Shown here one piece after another: positions 27,213 through 35,189 of a stretch of 64,000 nt of DNA. Within the stretch, counting starts at the first letter, position 1, and every line of letters starts with the position of its first letter. A model generated the notes under the pieces. That model worked only from the letters and a program-made list of their open reading frames with translations, had not been told where the DNA came from and did not search any database. The position numbers were made by a program, and so were the translations under genes. The stretch comes from Luteococcus sp038433155 (GTDB lineage: Bacteria > Actinomycetota > Actinomycetes > Propionibacteriales > Propionibacteriaceae): positions 12,475 to 76,474 of the forward strand of contig NZ_JBCDMW010000039.1 of the NCBI RefSeq assembly GCF_038433155.1. The letters run 5' to 3'.

Positions 27213-29204
27213 ATGTCAGAAGGCAAGCATCTGGTGGGGATCACCGCCTGCCCGTCAGGCGTGGCACACACCTACCTGGCTGCGGAACAGCTGCAGCAGA
27301 CCGCCCTCAGCATGGGCTACACCATGGACGTGGAGACCCACGGTTCCATCGGTGTCGAGAACCGCCTCACCCAGGAATCCATCGATCGCGCCGAAGCCGT
27401 CGTGATCGCCGCGGACAAGACTGTCGAGCTGGACCGTTTCGCTGGCAAGCGCGTAGTGGTCAGCGGGGCCAGCGACGGCGTCCACAAGTCGGAGGAGCTG
27501 ATCCGCAAGGCCTTGGCAGCCTCGCCCCTGGAGCTCAAGGGCTCCGGCTCACACCCGACGGGTGTCGGCGACTCGCCAATCCACGGCGACGGCATCGGCA
27601 AGGCCATCTACAAGAACCTGATGAACGGCGTCTCCCACATGATCCCGTTCGTGGTGGTCGGCGGCCTCTTCCTGGCCTTCGCTCTGTCCCTGACAGGGGA
27701 AGCCGGCGTCCCCAAGGGCGGTTTGGCGAAGACCATCTGGGATGTCGGTGTCTTGGGCTTCACCCTGATGGTGCCCATCCTGTCGGGCTACATCGCCTAC
27801 GCCATTGCCGACCGTCCGGGTCTGGCGCCGGGCATGATCACCGGCATGCTGGCCACTTCACCGGCCATCTACCATTCCGAGGCGAGCGCAGGCTTCCTCG
27901 GCGGCCTGATCACTGGCTTCGCCTCCGGATACCTGGCCTTGGCCATCAAGAAGATCCCCGTCGGTCGGTACATCCAGCCCATCATGCCGATCATCGTCAT
28001 CCCCGTGGTCACCACGCTGACCGTCGGCGGGATGTTCGTCTACGTCCTGGGCGGCCCGATCGGTCACATCTACACCAGCCTCACCAGCTGGATGGCGGGC
28101 ATGACCGGCGCCAGCGCCATCGTGCTGGGCATCATCCTGGGTCTACTCACCGGTTTCGACCTGGGGGGCCCGGTGAACAAGGTGGCCTACGTCACCATGG
28201 GCGCCTGCATCACCGCCGGCAACTTCGGCCCCGGCGCCATGAACGGCGTCGCCGTGGCGGTTCCCCCGATCGGTCTGGCCATCGCTGCCTTCGTTGCTCG
28301 CCGCTACTTCACCGACGCCGAGCGCCAAAACGGCATCGCGGCCCTGTTCATGGGCTGCTTCGGAATCACCGAGGGCGCAATCCCCTTCGCCGCGGCCCGA
28401 CCGCTGCAGATCATCCCGGCCAACATGATCGGCGCCGCCACTGGTGGCGCGCTGGCCGCGCTGCTGGGCCTGACCAACCGGATCTGGTGGGGTGGCCCGA
28501 TCGTCGCCCTGTTGGGCGGCACCAACAACCCGCTGCTCTTCCTGCTGTGTGTCCTGGTGGGCTCCTGCGTCACCGCGGCCATCGCCATCGGTCTCTTGGC
28601 CGTGACCCACCGCCGCACCAAGAGCACCCAGCCCGAGCTGGCCATGTCCACGGCCGCCGCTGCCCCGCTGGCCAGTGCTCCGGCCTCCACCAACGCCCCG
28701 GTGGTCACTGGCGCCAGCGCCACCACCACGCTGACCAAGCCCGCCGTCGTGATCACCGATTACCTGGATGTCCGCACGGTGGAGCTGAACGCTGCACCCA
28801 CCAGCCGCGACGAGGCCATCCGGATGCTGGTGGAGGTGGCCGGCCGCTCCGGCAAGGTGACCGACCCTGAGGCCGTGGCCGCCGAAGCGATCCGGCGCGA
28901 GGGACAGTTCTCCACCGCCGTCGGAAACCAGATTGCCATCCCGCACGCCAAGACCGACGGGGTGAGCAGCCCGGTGGTGGCATTCGCCCGCTCCGCCAAT
29001 GGGATCGACTGGGCCTCCCCCAGCGGTGACCTGGCCGAGCTGATGTTTCTGATTGCCGTCCCGGCCGCAGCCGCTGGCAAGGAGCATCTCCAGATCCTGG
29101 CCAAGCTCTCCCGAGCCCTGGCCAAGGCACCCTTCCGAGAGGGGCTGAAGGCTGCCACCACGGACCAGGAAGTCGTCGACCTGATCCACGAGTACACGAA
29201 GTGA
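27213..29204 (+). CDS. PTS fructose-type transporter EIIBCA
   Basis: 663 residues from the ATG at 27213, which follows AAGGAC. Domain order is B-C-A. EIIB (about 1-105) has phosphocysteine C13 in ITACPSGVAHT. EIIC (about 125-465, about nine or ten membrane helices) carries PFVVVGGLFLAFA, FDLGGPVNKVAYV and GITEGAIPFA. EIIA (about 510-663) has phosphohistidine H578 in AIPHAKTDG. It imports a sugar or sugar alcohol and phosphorylates it, drawing phosphate from HPr. By neighbours the substrate may be 1,5-anhydroglucitol, anhydromannitol or anhydrofructose rather than fructose; no 1-phosphofructokinase gene adjoins, unlike a fru operon. Confidence 0.93.
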   Translation: MSEGKHLVGITACPSGVAHTYLAAEQLQQTALSMGYTMDVETHGSIGVENRLTQESIDRAEAVVIAADKTVELDRFAGKRVVVSGASDGVHKSEELIRKALAASPLELKGSGSHPTGVGDSPIHGDGIGKAIYKNLMNGVSHMIPFVVVGGLFLAFALSLTGEAGVPKGGLAKTIWDVGVLGFTLMVPILSGYIAYAIADRPGLAPGMITGMLATSPAIYHSEASAGFLGGLITGFASGYLALAIKKIPVGRYIQPIMPIIVIPVVTTLTVGGMFVYVLGGPIGHIYTSLTSWMAGMTGASAIVLGIILGLLTGFDLGGPVNKVAYVTMGACITAGNFGPGAMNGVAVAVPPIGLAIAAFVARRYFTDAERQNGIAALFMGCFGITEGAIPFAAARPLQIIPANMIGAATGGALAALLGLTNRIWWGGPIVALLGGTNNPLLFLLCVLVGSCVTAAIAIGLLAVTHRRTKSTQPELAMSTAAAAPLASAPASTNAPVVTGASATTTLTKPAVVITDYLDVRTVELNAAPTSRDEAIRMLVEVAGRSGKVTDPEAVAAEAIRREGQFSTAVGNQIAIPHAKTDGVSSPVVAFARSANGIDWASPSGDLAELMFLIAVPAAAAGKEHLQILAKLSRALAKAPFREGLKAATTDQEVVDLIHEYTK

Positions 29205-29207
29205 AGT

Positions 29208-29251
29208 TCCGTGCCCCGGGTGGATCAGACCACCATCACCCGGGGCACGGA
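29208..29251. terminator. Hairpin between convergent PTS and deoR-type genes
   Basis: Perfect 15-bp arms (29208-29222 and 29237-29251; TCCGTGCCCCGGGTG and complement) with a 14-nt loop. It starts 4 bp after the PTS stop and includes the 3' end of the regulator gene, so it may end both transcripts. No strong U-run follows. Confidence 0.6.
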
Positions 29252-29983
29252 CTGCTTCAGCTGAGTCCGTGCCTCGGCGGACAGGGCATCGTCGGTGATG
29301 ATCCCGTCCAGATCCTCCAGGCCAAGTACCCGCACGAAGCCCGCCCGGCCGCACTTGCTGGCGTCGGCCACCAGCCAGGTGGAGTCCGCCTGCTCCCGCA
29401 TGGCCACGATCACCTCCGCACCCTCAGCAAAGGGCGTGGTCAGCCCCCGACGGGTGGTGAACCCGTCGGTCCCCACGAAAGCGTGCTGCACATGGAATTC
29501 GCGGATCGCCCTCAGCGCCACCGGCCCCACCAAGGACTCGGTCTGGCGGTGCAGGGTGCCGCCGGTGAGGATCACGGTGAGCTCGGGATTGTTGCGCGCG
29601 GCCGCGAAGACCAGCGTGGAATTGGTGACGATCTGGATCCCGCGACGGTTGGCCAGGTGCCGGACGATGGCCGAAGTGGTGGTGCCGGCCTCGATCATCA
29701 GGCTGTCGCCATCCTTGACCAGAGCGGCCGCGGCGCGTGCGATCCGTTCCTTGGCCTCCACATTGAGCCGCTCCCGCTCCAGAACATTGCGCACCGAGGT
29801 GGACTGCGCACCACCGTGGGTCCGCGCCAGCAGGCCGCGGTTCTCCAGATCCCTGAGCTGGCCCCGGATGGTCACCTCGGAGACCCCCAGGTCACGTGCC
29901 AAGCGCCCCACCGACAGGCTTCCATCCCGGGCCAGGAGGTCCAGCATGTGGGCCTCACGCTGCTGCCGGTTCATCGAAACCAT
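29225..29983 (-). CDS. DeoR/GlpR family transcriptional regulator
   Basis: 252 residues from the ATG at 29983, 6 nt after AAAGGTG; a GTG three codons earlier overlaps that site. The N-terminal winged HTH (about 1-55; REAHMLDLLARDGSLSVGRL, ARDLGVSEVTIRGQL) is followed by the DeoR sensor domain (about 75-235) with DSLMIEAGTTTSAI and ILTGGTLHRQTESLVGP, which binds phosphorylated sugars. It is divergent from the oxidoreductase gene (82 bp apart) and convergent with the PTS gene, so it probably controls this locus in response to a sugar phosphate. Confidence 0.9.
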   Translation of the reverse strand: MVSMNRQQREAHMLDLLARDGSLSVGRLARDLGVSEVTIRGQLRDLENRGLLARTHGGAQSTSVRNVLERERLNVEAKERIARAAAALVKDGDSLMIEAGTTTSAIVRHLANRRGIQIVTNSTLVFAAARNNPELTVILTGGTLHRQTESLVGPVALRAIREFHVQHAFVGTDGFTTRRGLTTPFAEGAEVIVAMREQADSTWLVADASKCGRAGFVRVLGLEDLDGIITDDALSAEARTQLKQSVPRVMVV

Positions 29984-30064
29984 GTCGGTCACCTTTCGTG
30001 TCAGCAGCGATCGTAACCAGAAACAACAGATCCAATCGCTTCAATCCTAAACACAGGAGCACTC

Positions 30065-31024
30065 ATGACCATTCGTTGGGCCATCGCTGGCCCCGGCGCC
30101 CAGGCCACGGTGATGGCAGAGGAATTCGCCCACGCCGGTGACGGCATCGAGCTGATGGCCGTCGGCGCCCGGCCCGAGGACCACGGCGAGGCTTTCGCCG
30201 AGCGCTTCGGCCTGCGCCTCATGGACTACGACAAGCTGTTCGCCGCTGAGGACGTCGACGTGGTCTACCTCGCGACGCCGCACGCCTTCCACACCGATCT
30301 GGCGCTGCGGGCCATCGAGGCCGGCAAGGCGCTGGTGGTGGAAAAGTCCTTCACCACCACCCTGACCGACACCCAGCGGATCATCGACGCCGCCCGGGAG
30401 TGCGACGTCTTCTGCATGGAGGCCATGTGGACCCGCTTCCTGCCCGCCTACGACACCCTGCGCCGGCTCATGAGCGACGGTGTGCTGGGCGAGGTGCGCA
30501 GCGTGCAGGGCGACCTGACAGCACACCGCGACTTCGATGACCGCAACCGGCTGTTCAATGCCGCGATGGGCGGTGGCGCGATGCTGGACCTAGGGGTCTA
30601 CTGCCTGCACATGGCCACCGACCTGCTGGGGCTCCCCGAGCGATTGGCCGTCACCGGCGGCACCATGCCCAATGGCGTCGACGGTGAGGCCGGGATGCTG
30701 CTCGGCTATCCGAACGGTCGTTTCGCCACCCTCGGGATCTCCTTCAAGACCTACGGTCCGGGACGGATGGCCGTGATGGGCACCGAGGCCTGGGTGGACA
30801 TCCCGCCGCGATTCCACCGGATGGACAAGCTGGTGCTGTACCGGCCCGGCACCGAGGCCCAGCAGATCGATTGCCCGCGCGTCGGTCTGGGCTATTCCTA
30901 CGAACTACGCCATGTCAGCGAATGCCTGCGATTGGGCCTCACCGAGTCCCCGCTGATGCCGCTGACCGAGACCCTGGAAGTCCAGAAGTTGATGCAGCAG
31001 GCCCTCGAAAGCCTGCGCAACTGA
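30065..31024 (+). CDS. Gfo/Idh/MocA family NAD(P)-dependent oxidoreductase
   Basis: 319 residues; AGGAG lies just upstream of the ATG. The N-terminal Rossmann domain (about 1-120) starts WAIAGPGAQA and has YLATPHAFHTDLALRAI and VEKSF in place of the usual EKP. The C-terminal domain carries GGGAMLDLGVYCLHMA with the Asp-x-Gly-x-x-x-x catalytic block. The family oxidises or reduces sugars, inositols and anhydro-sugars; 1,5-anhydrofructose reductase belongs here, as do dihydrodiol dehydrogenase-like enzymes, which the EAMWTRFLP segment recalls. It is 27 bp before the aldolase gene, so it should act on the same substrate family. Confidence 0.9.
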   Translation: MTIRWAIAGPGAQATVMAEEFAHAGDGIELMAVGARPEDHGEAFAERFGLRLMDYDKLFAAEDVDVVYLATPHAFHTDLALRAIEAGKALVVEKSFTTTLTDTQRIIDAARECDVFCMEAMWTRFLPAYDTLRRLMSDGVLGEVRSVQGDLTAHRDFDDRNRLFNAAMGGGAMLDLGVYCLHMATDLLGLPERLAVTGGTMPNGVDGEAGMLLGYPNGRFATLGISFKTYGPGRMAVMGTEAWVDIPPRFHRMDKLVLYRPGTEAQQIDCPRVGLGYSYELRHVSECLRLGLTESPLMPLTETLEVQKLMQQALESLRN

Positions 31025-31051
31025 CCACCAACCCCCACGAAAGGAACCGTC

Positions 31052-31720
31052 ATGACCACCCTTGCCCCCCTGGGCTTCTACATCGACTGCGCCGAGCAGA
31101 CCGTGAGCGAGCAGTGGCTGCCCACCGGCATCTTCTCCGGTGTGACCTCCAACCCGACCCTGCTGCGGGACGCCGGAGTGCGACTGGACGACGTCGCCCC
31201 GCTCTACCAGCGCCTGCACGAGCTGGGTGCCCAGGAGATCTTCTTCCAGACCTGGGGTACCGATGCCGAGGCCCTCTACGGCAATGCCCACCGGCTGCGC
31301 GAGGCAGCTCCCGAGGCAGTGATCAAGGTGCCCGCCACCGCGATCGGTGCGCAGGCCACCGCCCGGCTGCACGCCGAACAGATCCCGGTACTGATGACCG
31401 CTGTCTACTCCGCCAAGCAGGCCCTGATCGCGGCCGCCCTGGAGGTGGAGTACATCGCGCCCTACTTCAACCGGATGTTCATGGCCGGGCGCGACGCCGC
31501 TGCCGAGATCGCGCACATGACCCGCGCCATCCCGCAGGACGGCACCGGCCCCCTGGTGGTGGCGGCCTCGATCAAGTCTGCCGAGCACATGATCACCATG
31601 ACCGACCTCGGCGTGCGCCGCTTCACCATCTCTCCCGACGTGATTTCCGACCTCTTCGGTGACCCGCTGGCAGCCCGGGCCGTCGACGTCTTCGAGGAGC
31701 ACATGGCAGGCCTGCTCTGA
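31052..31720 (+). CDS. fsa: Fructose-6-phosphate aldolase (FSA, transaldolase subfamily)
   Basis: 222 residues, the FSA length (E. coli FsaA 220) and not that of transaldolase proper. Aligned by eye with FsaA, all key positions are present: D12 (FYIDCA), N34 (VTSNPTLL), Schiff-base K92 (VIKVPAT) and Y138 (YIAPYFNR). Q66 (FFQTWG) is the Gln that marks FSA where transaldolase has Glu. FSA cleaves fructose-6-phosphate or, better, 1-deoxyfructose-6-phosphate into glyceraldehyde-3-phosphate plus dihydroxyacetone or hydroxyacetone. Its linkage with a glycyl radical enzyme is as in E. coli ybiW-fsaA and pflD-fsaB. AAAGGAA precedes the ATG. Confidence 0.93.
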   Translation: MTTLAPLGFYIDCAEQTVSEQWLPTGIFSGVTSNPTLLRDAGVRLDDVAPLYQRLHELGAQEIFFQTWGTDAEALYGNAHRLREAAPEAVIKVPATAIGAQATARLHAEQIPVLMTAVYSAKQALIAAALEVEYIAPYFNRMFMAGRDAAAEIAHMTRAIPQDGTGPLVVAASIKSAEHMITMTDLGVRRFTISPDVISDLFGDPLAARAVDVFEEHMAGLL

Positions 31721-31769
31721 GCCCTGCCATTACAGTGAGGGCCCAACCACCACGGACAGGGGCCCTGCA

Positions 31770-32732
31770 ATGAAGCGCGCCACCATCACCGACGTCGCTG
31801 CCCATGCCGGCGTCTCGCGCACCACCGTCTCCCTGGTGTTGCGCGACGCGGATCGGATTCCTGCGGCCACGAAGGCGAAGGTCAGGGCGTCGATGGACGA
31901 GCTGGGCTATGTCTACAACCGGGCCGGAGCCGCGGTCCGGGCCGGCCAGTCCTCGCTGCTGGGCCTGTTGCTGACCGACATCCGCAATCCCTTCTTCGCG
32001 GAGGTGACCATGGCGGTTGACCGAGCGGTGGCGGCCCAGGGAATGTCGGTCCTGCAGAGCTTTTCCTTTGGCGACCCCGAGCACGAGGCCCGCAGTGCCC
32101 GCTCCTTGGCGGAACAGTTCCTCGGCGGGCTGATCCTGCTCCCCACCGCCGAGGCGACGGCCGAACGCCTGCACTTCCTGGCGGCCGCCCAGCCGCTGGT
32201 GCAGTTGCTGCGCGAGGTGCCGGGGCTGGACTGCGACTTCGTCGGGGTGGACAACCGGGAGTCGGGCCGATTGCTGGGCATCCATCTGGCGCGACAGGGT
32301 CTGCGGCGGGTGGTTCTGGTGGGCGGCACTCAGTCGGCCCAACTGGCGGATCGTCGCAGCGGCCTCTCCGAAGGCCTGGGCGGGCCGGTGCAGCTGGCAC
32401 TGGGCGGCGTCGGCGGGCTGACCACCGATCAGTCCGCACAGGCCGACTGCCTGGTCACCTACAACGACACCCATCTGCTCTCCGCCCTGGGCGCGCTGCG
32501 GGCCGCGGGACGCACCCCTGGCGTGGACGTGGCAGTGGCCAGTTTCGACGACACCGCGATCGCCGCCTCGACCCACCCGACGGTGACTTCGGTGGACCAT
32601 CACGTCGCCCAGCTCGCGGAGCAGGCGGTTCGTCTGGTACTGGCCCGATCGGCCGAGCCTCACCGTCCCTTGGAACGGATCCTGGTGCCCCCGACGCTGG
32701 TGGTGCGAGACTCCACCTGCCTGCGCCGCTGA
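31770..32732 (+). CDS. LacI family transcriptional regulator
   Basis: 320 residues. The N-terminal LacI HTH (about 1-55) reads ATITDVAAHAGVSRTTVSLVL, with the hinge and a periplasmic-binding-protein-like sensor domain (LLGLLLTDIRNPFFAEV, VDVAVASFDDTAIA). LacI proteins bind even palindromes with a central CG. GTGTATCGATACAC, found before both the glycyl radical enzyme gene and the PTS gene, is exactly of this type, so this protein is the likely binder. No copy of the site lies before its own gene. Confidence 0.92.
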   Translation: MKRATITDVAAHAGVSRTTVSLVLRDADRIPAATKAKVRASMDELGYVYNRAGAAVRAGQSSLLGLLLTDIRNPFFAEVTMAVDRAVAAQGMSVLQSFSFGDPEHEARSARSLAEQFLGGLILLPTAEATAERLHFLAAAQPLVQLLREVPGLDCDFVGVDNRESGRLLGIHLARQGLRRVVLVGGTQSAQLADRRSGLSEGLGGPVQLALGGVGGLTTDQSAQADCLVTYNDTHLLSALGALRAAGRTPGVDVAVASFDDTAIAASTHPTVTSVDHHVAQLAEQAVRLVLARSAEPHRPLERILVPPTLVVRDSTCLRR

Positions 32733-32773
32733 CCACCTTGGTTGATCCTCCACGACGCGCGGTAGTACCGTTG

Positions 32774-32787
32774 GTGTATCGATACAC
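32774..32787. promoter_or_regulatory. LacI-type operator before the glycyl radical enzyme gene
   Basis: Perfect palindrome GTGTATCGATACAC, 25 bp before the start codon. A TAGTAC at 32763-32768 may be the -10, placing the operator over the transcription start. The PTS promoter carries the same site with one mismatch. Confidence 0.75.
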
Positions 32788-32812
32788 TTACTCGATGGCC
32801 AAGGAGTCGTTG

Positions 32813-35185
32813 ATGTCGCTCGAAACCACCCACCAGCCCCTCTCCGACGTGCCGTCGAGCCCGCGAATTGACCGGCTCCGCCTCGAGATGCTCGCCGAGG
32901 AGCGCGTCGTCTCCGTCGACCAAGCCGTGATCACCACCCGGATCTACCGCGACCACGCCGACGAGCCGGTGATCGTGCGCCGCGCCCTGGCGCTGGCCGC
33001 CGCGCTGACCGAACTGCCGATTGCCATCACGCCCGGTGAACTGGTGGTCGGCAATCGCACCCCCAGCGTCCGGGCTGGCGTGATCACCCCCGAAGCCGGC
33101 GCCTCCTGGGTGGACCGTGAGATCGAGACCCTGCCCACCCGCCCGCAGGATCGCTTCGAGGTGGACGGGCAGACCATCCGTACCTTCCGTGAGGACATCT
33201 ACCCGGTCTGGAAGGGAAAGAGCCTGGAAGACGTCATCGCCCAGCGCCACGGCCGCGAGATCAAGGAGATGGGCAAGGTCGTCAAGATCAACCAGACCGA
33301 CCACTCCCAGGGCCACATCTGCCCGAATGTGCCCCGCTGGCTGGCCGAGGGACCTGCGGCGATCGCGCAGGAGGCAGCGGTGCGCGGCGCGACCGCCACA
33401 GGTCAGCAAGCCGACTTCTACCGCTCCGTCGAGATCGCGATGGCCGGTGTGCAGACCTTCATGACCCGCTACGCGGACCTGGCCGATGAGATGGCCACCA
33501 CCGCCACCGACGAGGACGCGGCGGACCTCCGCAGGGTGTCGAGCACCATGCGTGCCTTGGCCGAACGCCCCGCGCAGGGATTCCACGAGGCAGTCCAGAG
33601 CCTGTGGGTGCTGTTCGTGGTGCTGCACACCGAGTCGAATGCCTCCTCCTTCTCCCCCGGCCGGCTCGATCTGGCACTGCTGCCCTACTACCAGGCGAGC
33701 CTGGCCGACGGAATGACCAAGGAGGAAGCCCTCGAGGTGATCGAGTGCCTCTTCCTCAAGTTCAACCAGATCGTCTACCTGCGCAATGCCAGCAGCGCCA
33801 AGTACTTCGCCGGTTTCCCGATCGGCTTCAACATCGCACTGGGTGGCCAAGACAGCCAGGGCAATGACGTCGCCAATGACCTGTCCTTCCTGTTCCTCGC
33901 CGCTCAGAAGCACCTCGGACTGCCACAGCCCAACCTCTCCGTGCGGCTGCATGAGCGCACCAACGAGGACCTGCTCAAGGAGTCGGTCCGGGTCGTCGCG
34001 AAGGGCTCGGGCATGCCGCAGTTCTTCAATGACGCTTCCGTCATCCCCGCGCTGGAGCAGGTGGGGATCAGCCACACCGATGCCTTGGACTACGCCATCG
34101 TCGGCTGCGTCGAGCTGACCACCCAGGGTAACAACCTGGGCTGGAGCGATGCCGCCATGTTCAACCTGAACAAGGCGCTGGAGCTCACCCTCACCGGTGG
34201 CGTTGACCTGCTCACCGGGGAGAAGATCGGCCCGGACTTCGGCAACCTGACCGGGTACGCCAGCTGGGCGGATCTTGAAACCGCCTTCGCCAAGACCATC
34301 GAGCACTATGTCGCCAAGATGATCGCCGCCTGCGAGGTCGTCGAGCACGCCCACATCGACGTGCTGCCCACTGCCTTCCTGTCCGCGGTGATCGACGACT
34401 GCCTGTCGCAAGGAATCGACGTGACCGCTGGCGGTGCCAAGTACAACCTGTCCGGGATCCAGATGATCCAGGTGGCCTCGCTGGCCGACAGTCTGGCGGC
34501 GTTGAAGAAGTTGGTCTTCGACGACCGCACCATCAGCCGCGAGACCATGCTGGAGGCCCTGCGCCAGGACTTCGTCGGATACGAGGTGGAGCAGGCGCTG
34601 ATGCTGAACAAGGCGCCCAAGTACGGCAATGACATTGCCTACGTGGACGAGCTGGGCAGCAAGTGGGCCGGCTTCTTCGCCGACCAACTCAAGGGTTACA
34701 CCAACATCCGCGGCGGCCGCTATCACACCGGCATGTACACCGTCAGCGCGCACGTGCCGATGGGTCAGAATGTCGGCGCTTCCCCCGACGGTCGTAAGGC
34801 CGCCACCCCGCTGGCCGACGGCGGTCTGTCCCCCGTCTACGGCCGGGACATGGCCGGCCCCACCGCCGTGCTGCAGTCCGTCGCTTCCATGGACAATTCC
34901 TGGACCAGCAATGGCGGCCTGCTCAACCTGAAGTTCCTGCCGAGCTTCTTCGACACCGAGACCAATGTGGACAAGTTCGCCCAGTTCCTGCGCTCCTTCG
35001 TGCAGCTGGAGATTCCGCACGTCCAGTTCAACGTCGTCCGCCGGGAGGATCTGATCGCTGCCAAGGCCAATCCGGACCAGTACCGCAGCCTGACCATCCG
35101 TGTCGCCGGCTACACCGCGTACTTCACCGAGCTCTCTGGTGATCTGCAGGACGAGATCATCGCCCGCACCACCCAGGAGCTCTGA
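32813..35185 (+). CDS. Glycyl radical enzyme, C-O lyase type (YbiW/PflD-like candidate)
   Basis: 790 residues from the ATG at 32813, 6 nt after AAGGAG. The ten-stranded GRE barrel carries the thiyl cysteine C432 in YAIVGCVELTTQG and the general base E434. The glycyl-radical loop RVAGYTAYF has G766, 25 residues from the end. The GCVE signature marks the eliminase/dehydratase branch and excludes pyruvate formate-lyase, which has adjacent cysteines. E. coli YbiW and PflD are of similar size and open 1,5-anhydroglucitol- and 1,5-anhydromannitol-6-phosphate to 1-deoxyfructose-6-phosphate. Linkage to FSA and a PTS supports that role. The activase follows 4 bp downstream. Oxygen-sensitive, so it works anaerobically. 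Confidence 0.92.
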   Translation: MSLETTHQPLSDVPSSPRIDRLRLEMLAEERVVSVDQAVITTRIYRDHADEPVIVRRALALAAALTELPIAITPGELVVGNRTPSVRAGVITPEAGASWVDREIETLPTRPQDRFEVDGQTIRTFREDIYPVWKGKSLEDVIAQRHGREIKEMGKVVKINQTDHSQGHICPNVPRWLAEGPAAIAQEAAVRGATATGQQADFYRSVEIAMAGVQTFMTRYADLADEMATTATDEDAADLRRVSSTMRALAERPAQGFHEAVQSLWVLFVVLHTESNASSFSPGRLDLALLPYYQASLADGMTKEEALEVIECLFLKFNQIVYLRNASSAKYFAGFPIGFNIALGGQDSQGNDVANDLSFLFLAAQKHLGLPQPNLSVRLHERTNEDLLKESVRVVAKGSGMPQFFNDASVIPALEQVGISHTDALDYAIVGCVELTTQGNNLGWSDAAMFNLNKALELTLTGGVDLLTGEKIGPDFGNLTGYASWADLETAFAKTIEHYVAKMIAACEVVEHAHIDVLPTAFLSAVIDDCLSQGIDVTAGGAKYNLSGIQMIQVASLADSLAALKKLVFDDRTISRETMLEALRQDFVGYEVEQALMLNKAPKYGNDIAYVDELGSKWAGFFADQLKGYTNIRGGRYHTGMYTVSAHVPMGQNVGASPDGRKAATPLADGGLSPVYGRDMAGPTAVLQSVASMDNSWTSNGGLLNLKFLPSFFDTETNVDKFAQFLRSFVQLEIPHVQFNVVRREDLIAAKANPDQYRSLTIRVAGYTAYFTELSGDLQDEIIARTTQEL

Positions 35186-35189
35186 GCCG

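Noticed and set aside
27213..29204. Classical fructose operon (fruRKA)
   Set aside because: No 1-phosphofructokinase gene adjoins, and the linked genes are a GRE, FSA and an oxidoreductase.
31052..31720. Ordinary pentose-phosphate transaldolase
   Set aside because: It is about 100 residues too short for TalB-type enzymes and has the FSA-specific Gln (Q66) where transaldolase has Glu.
32813..35185. Pyruvate formate-lyase for the glycyl radical enzyme
   Set aside because: PFL has two adjacent active-site cysteines; here there is a single Cys in GCVE, the eliminase signature. The FSA and PTS neighbours also do not fit PFL.
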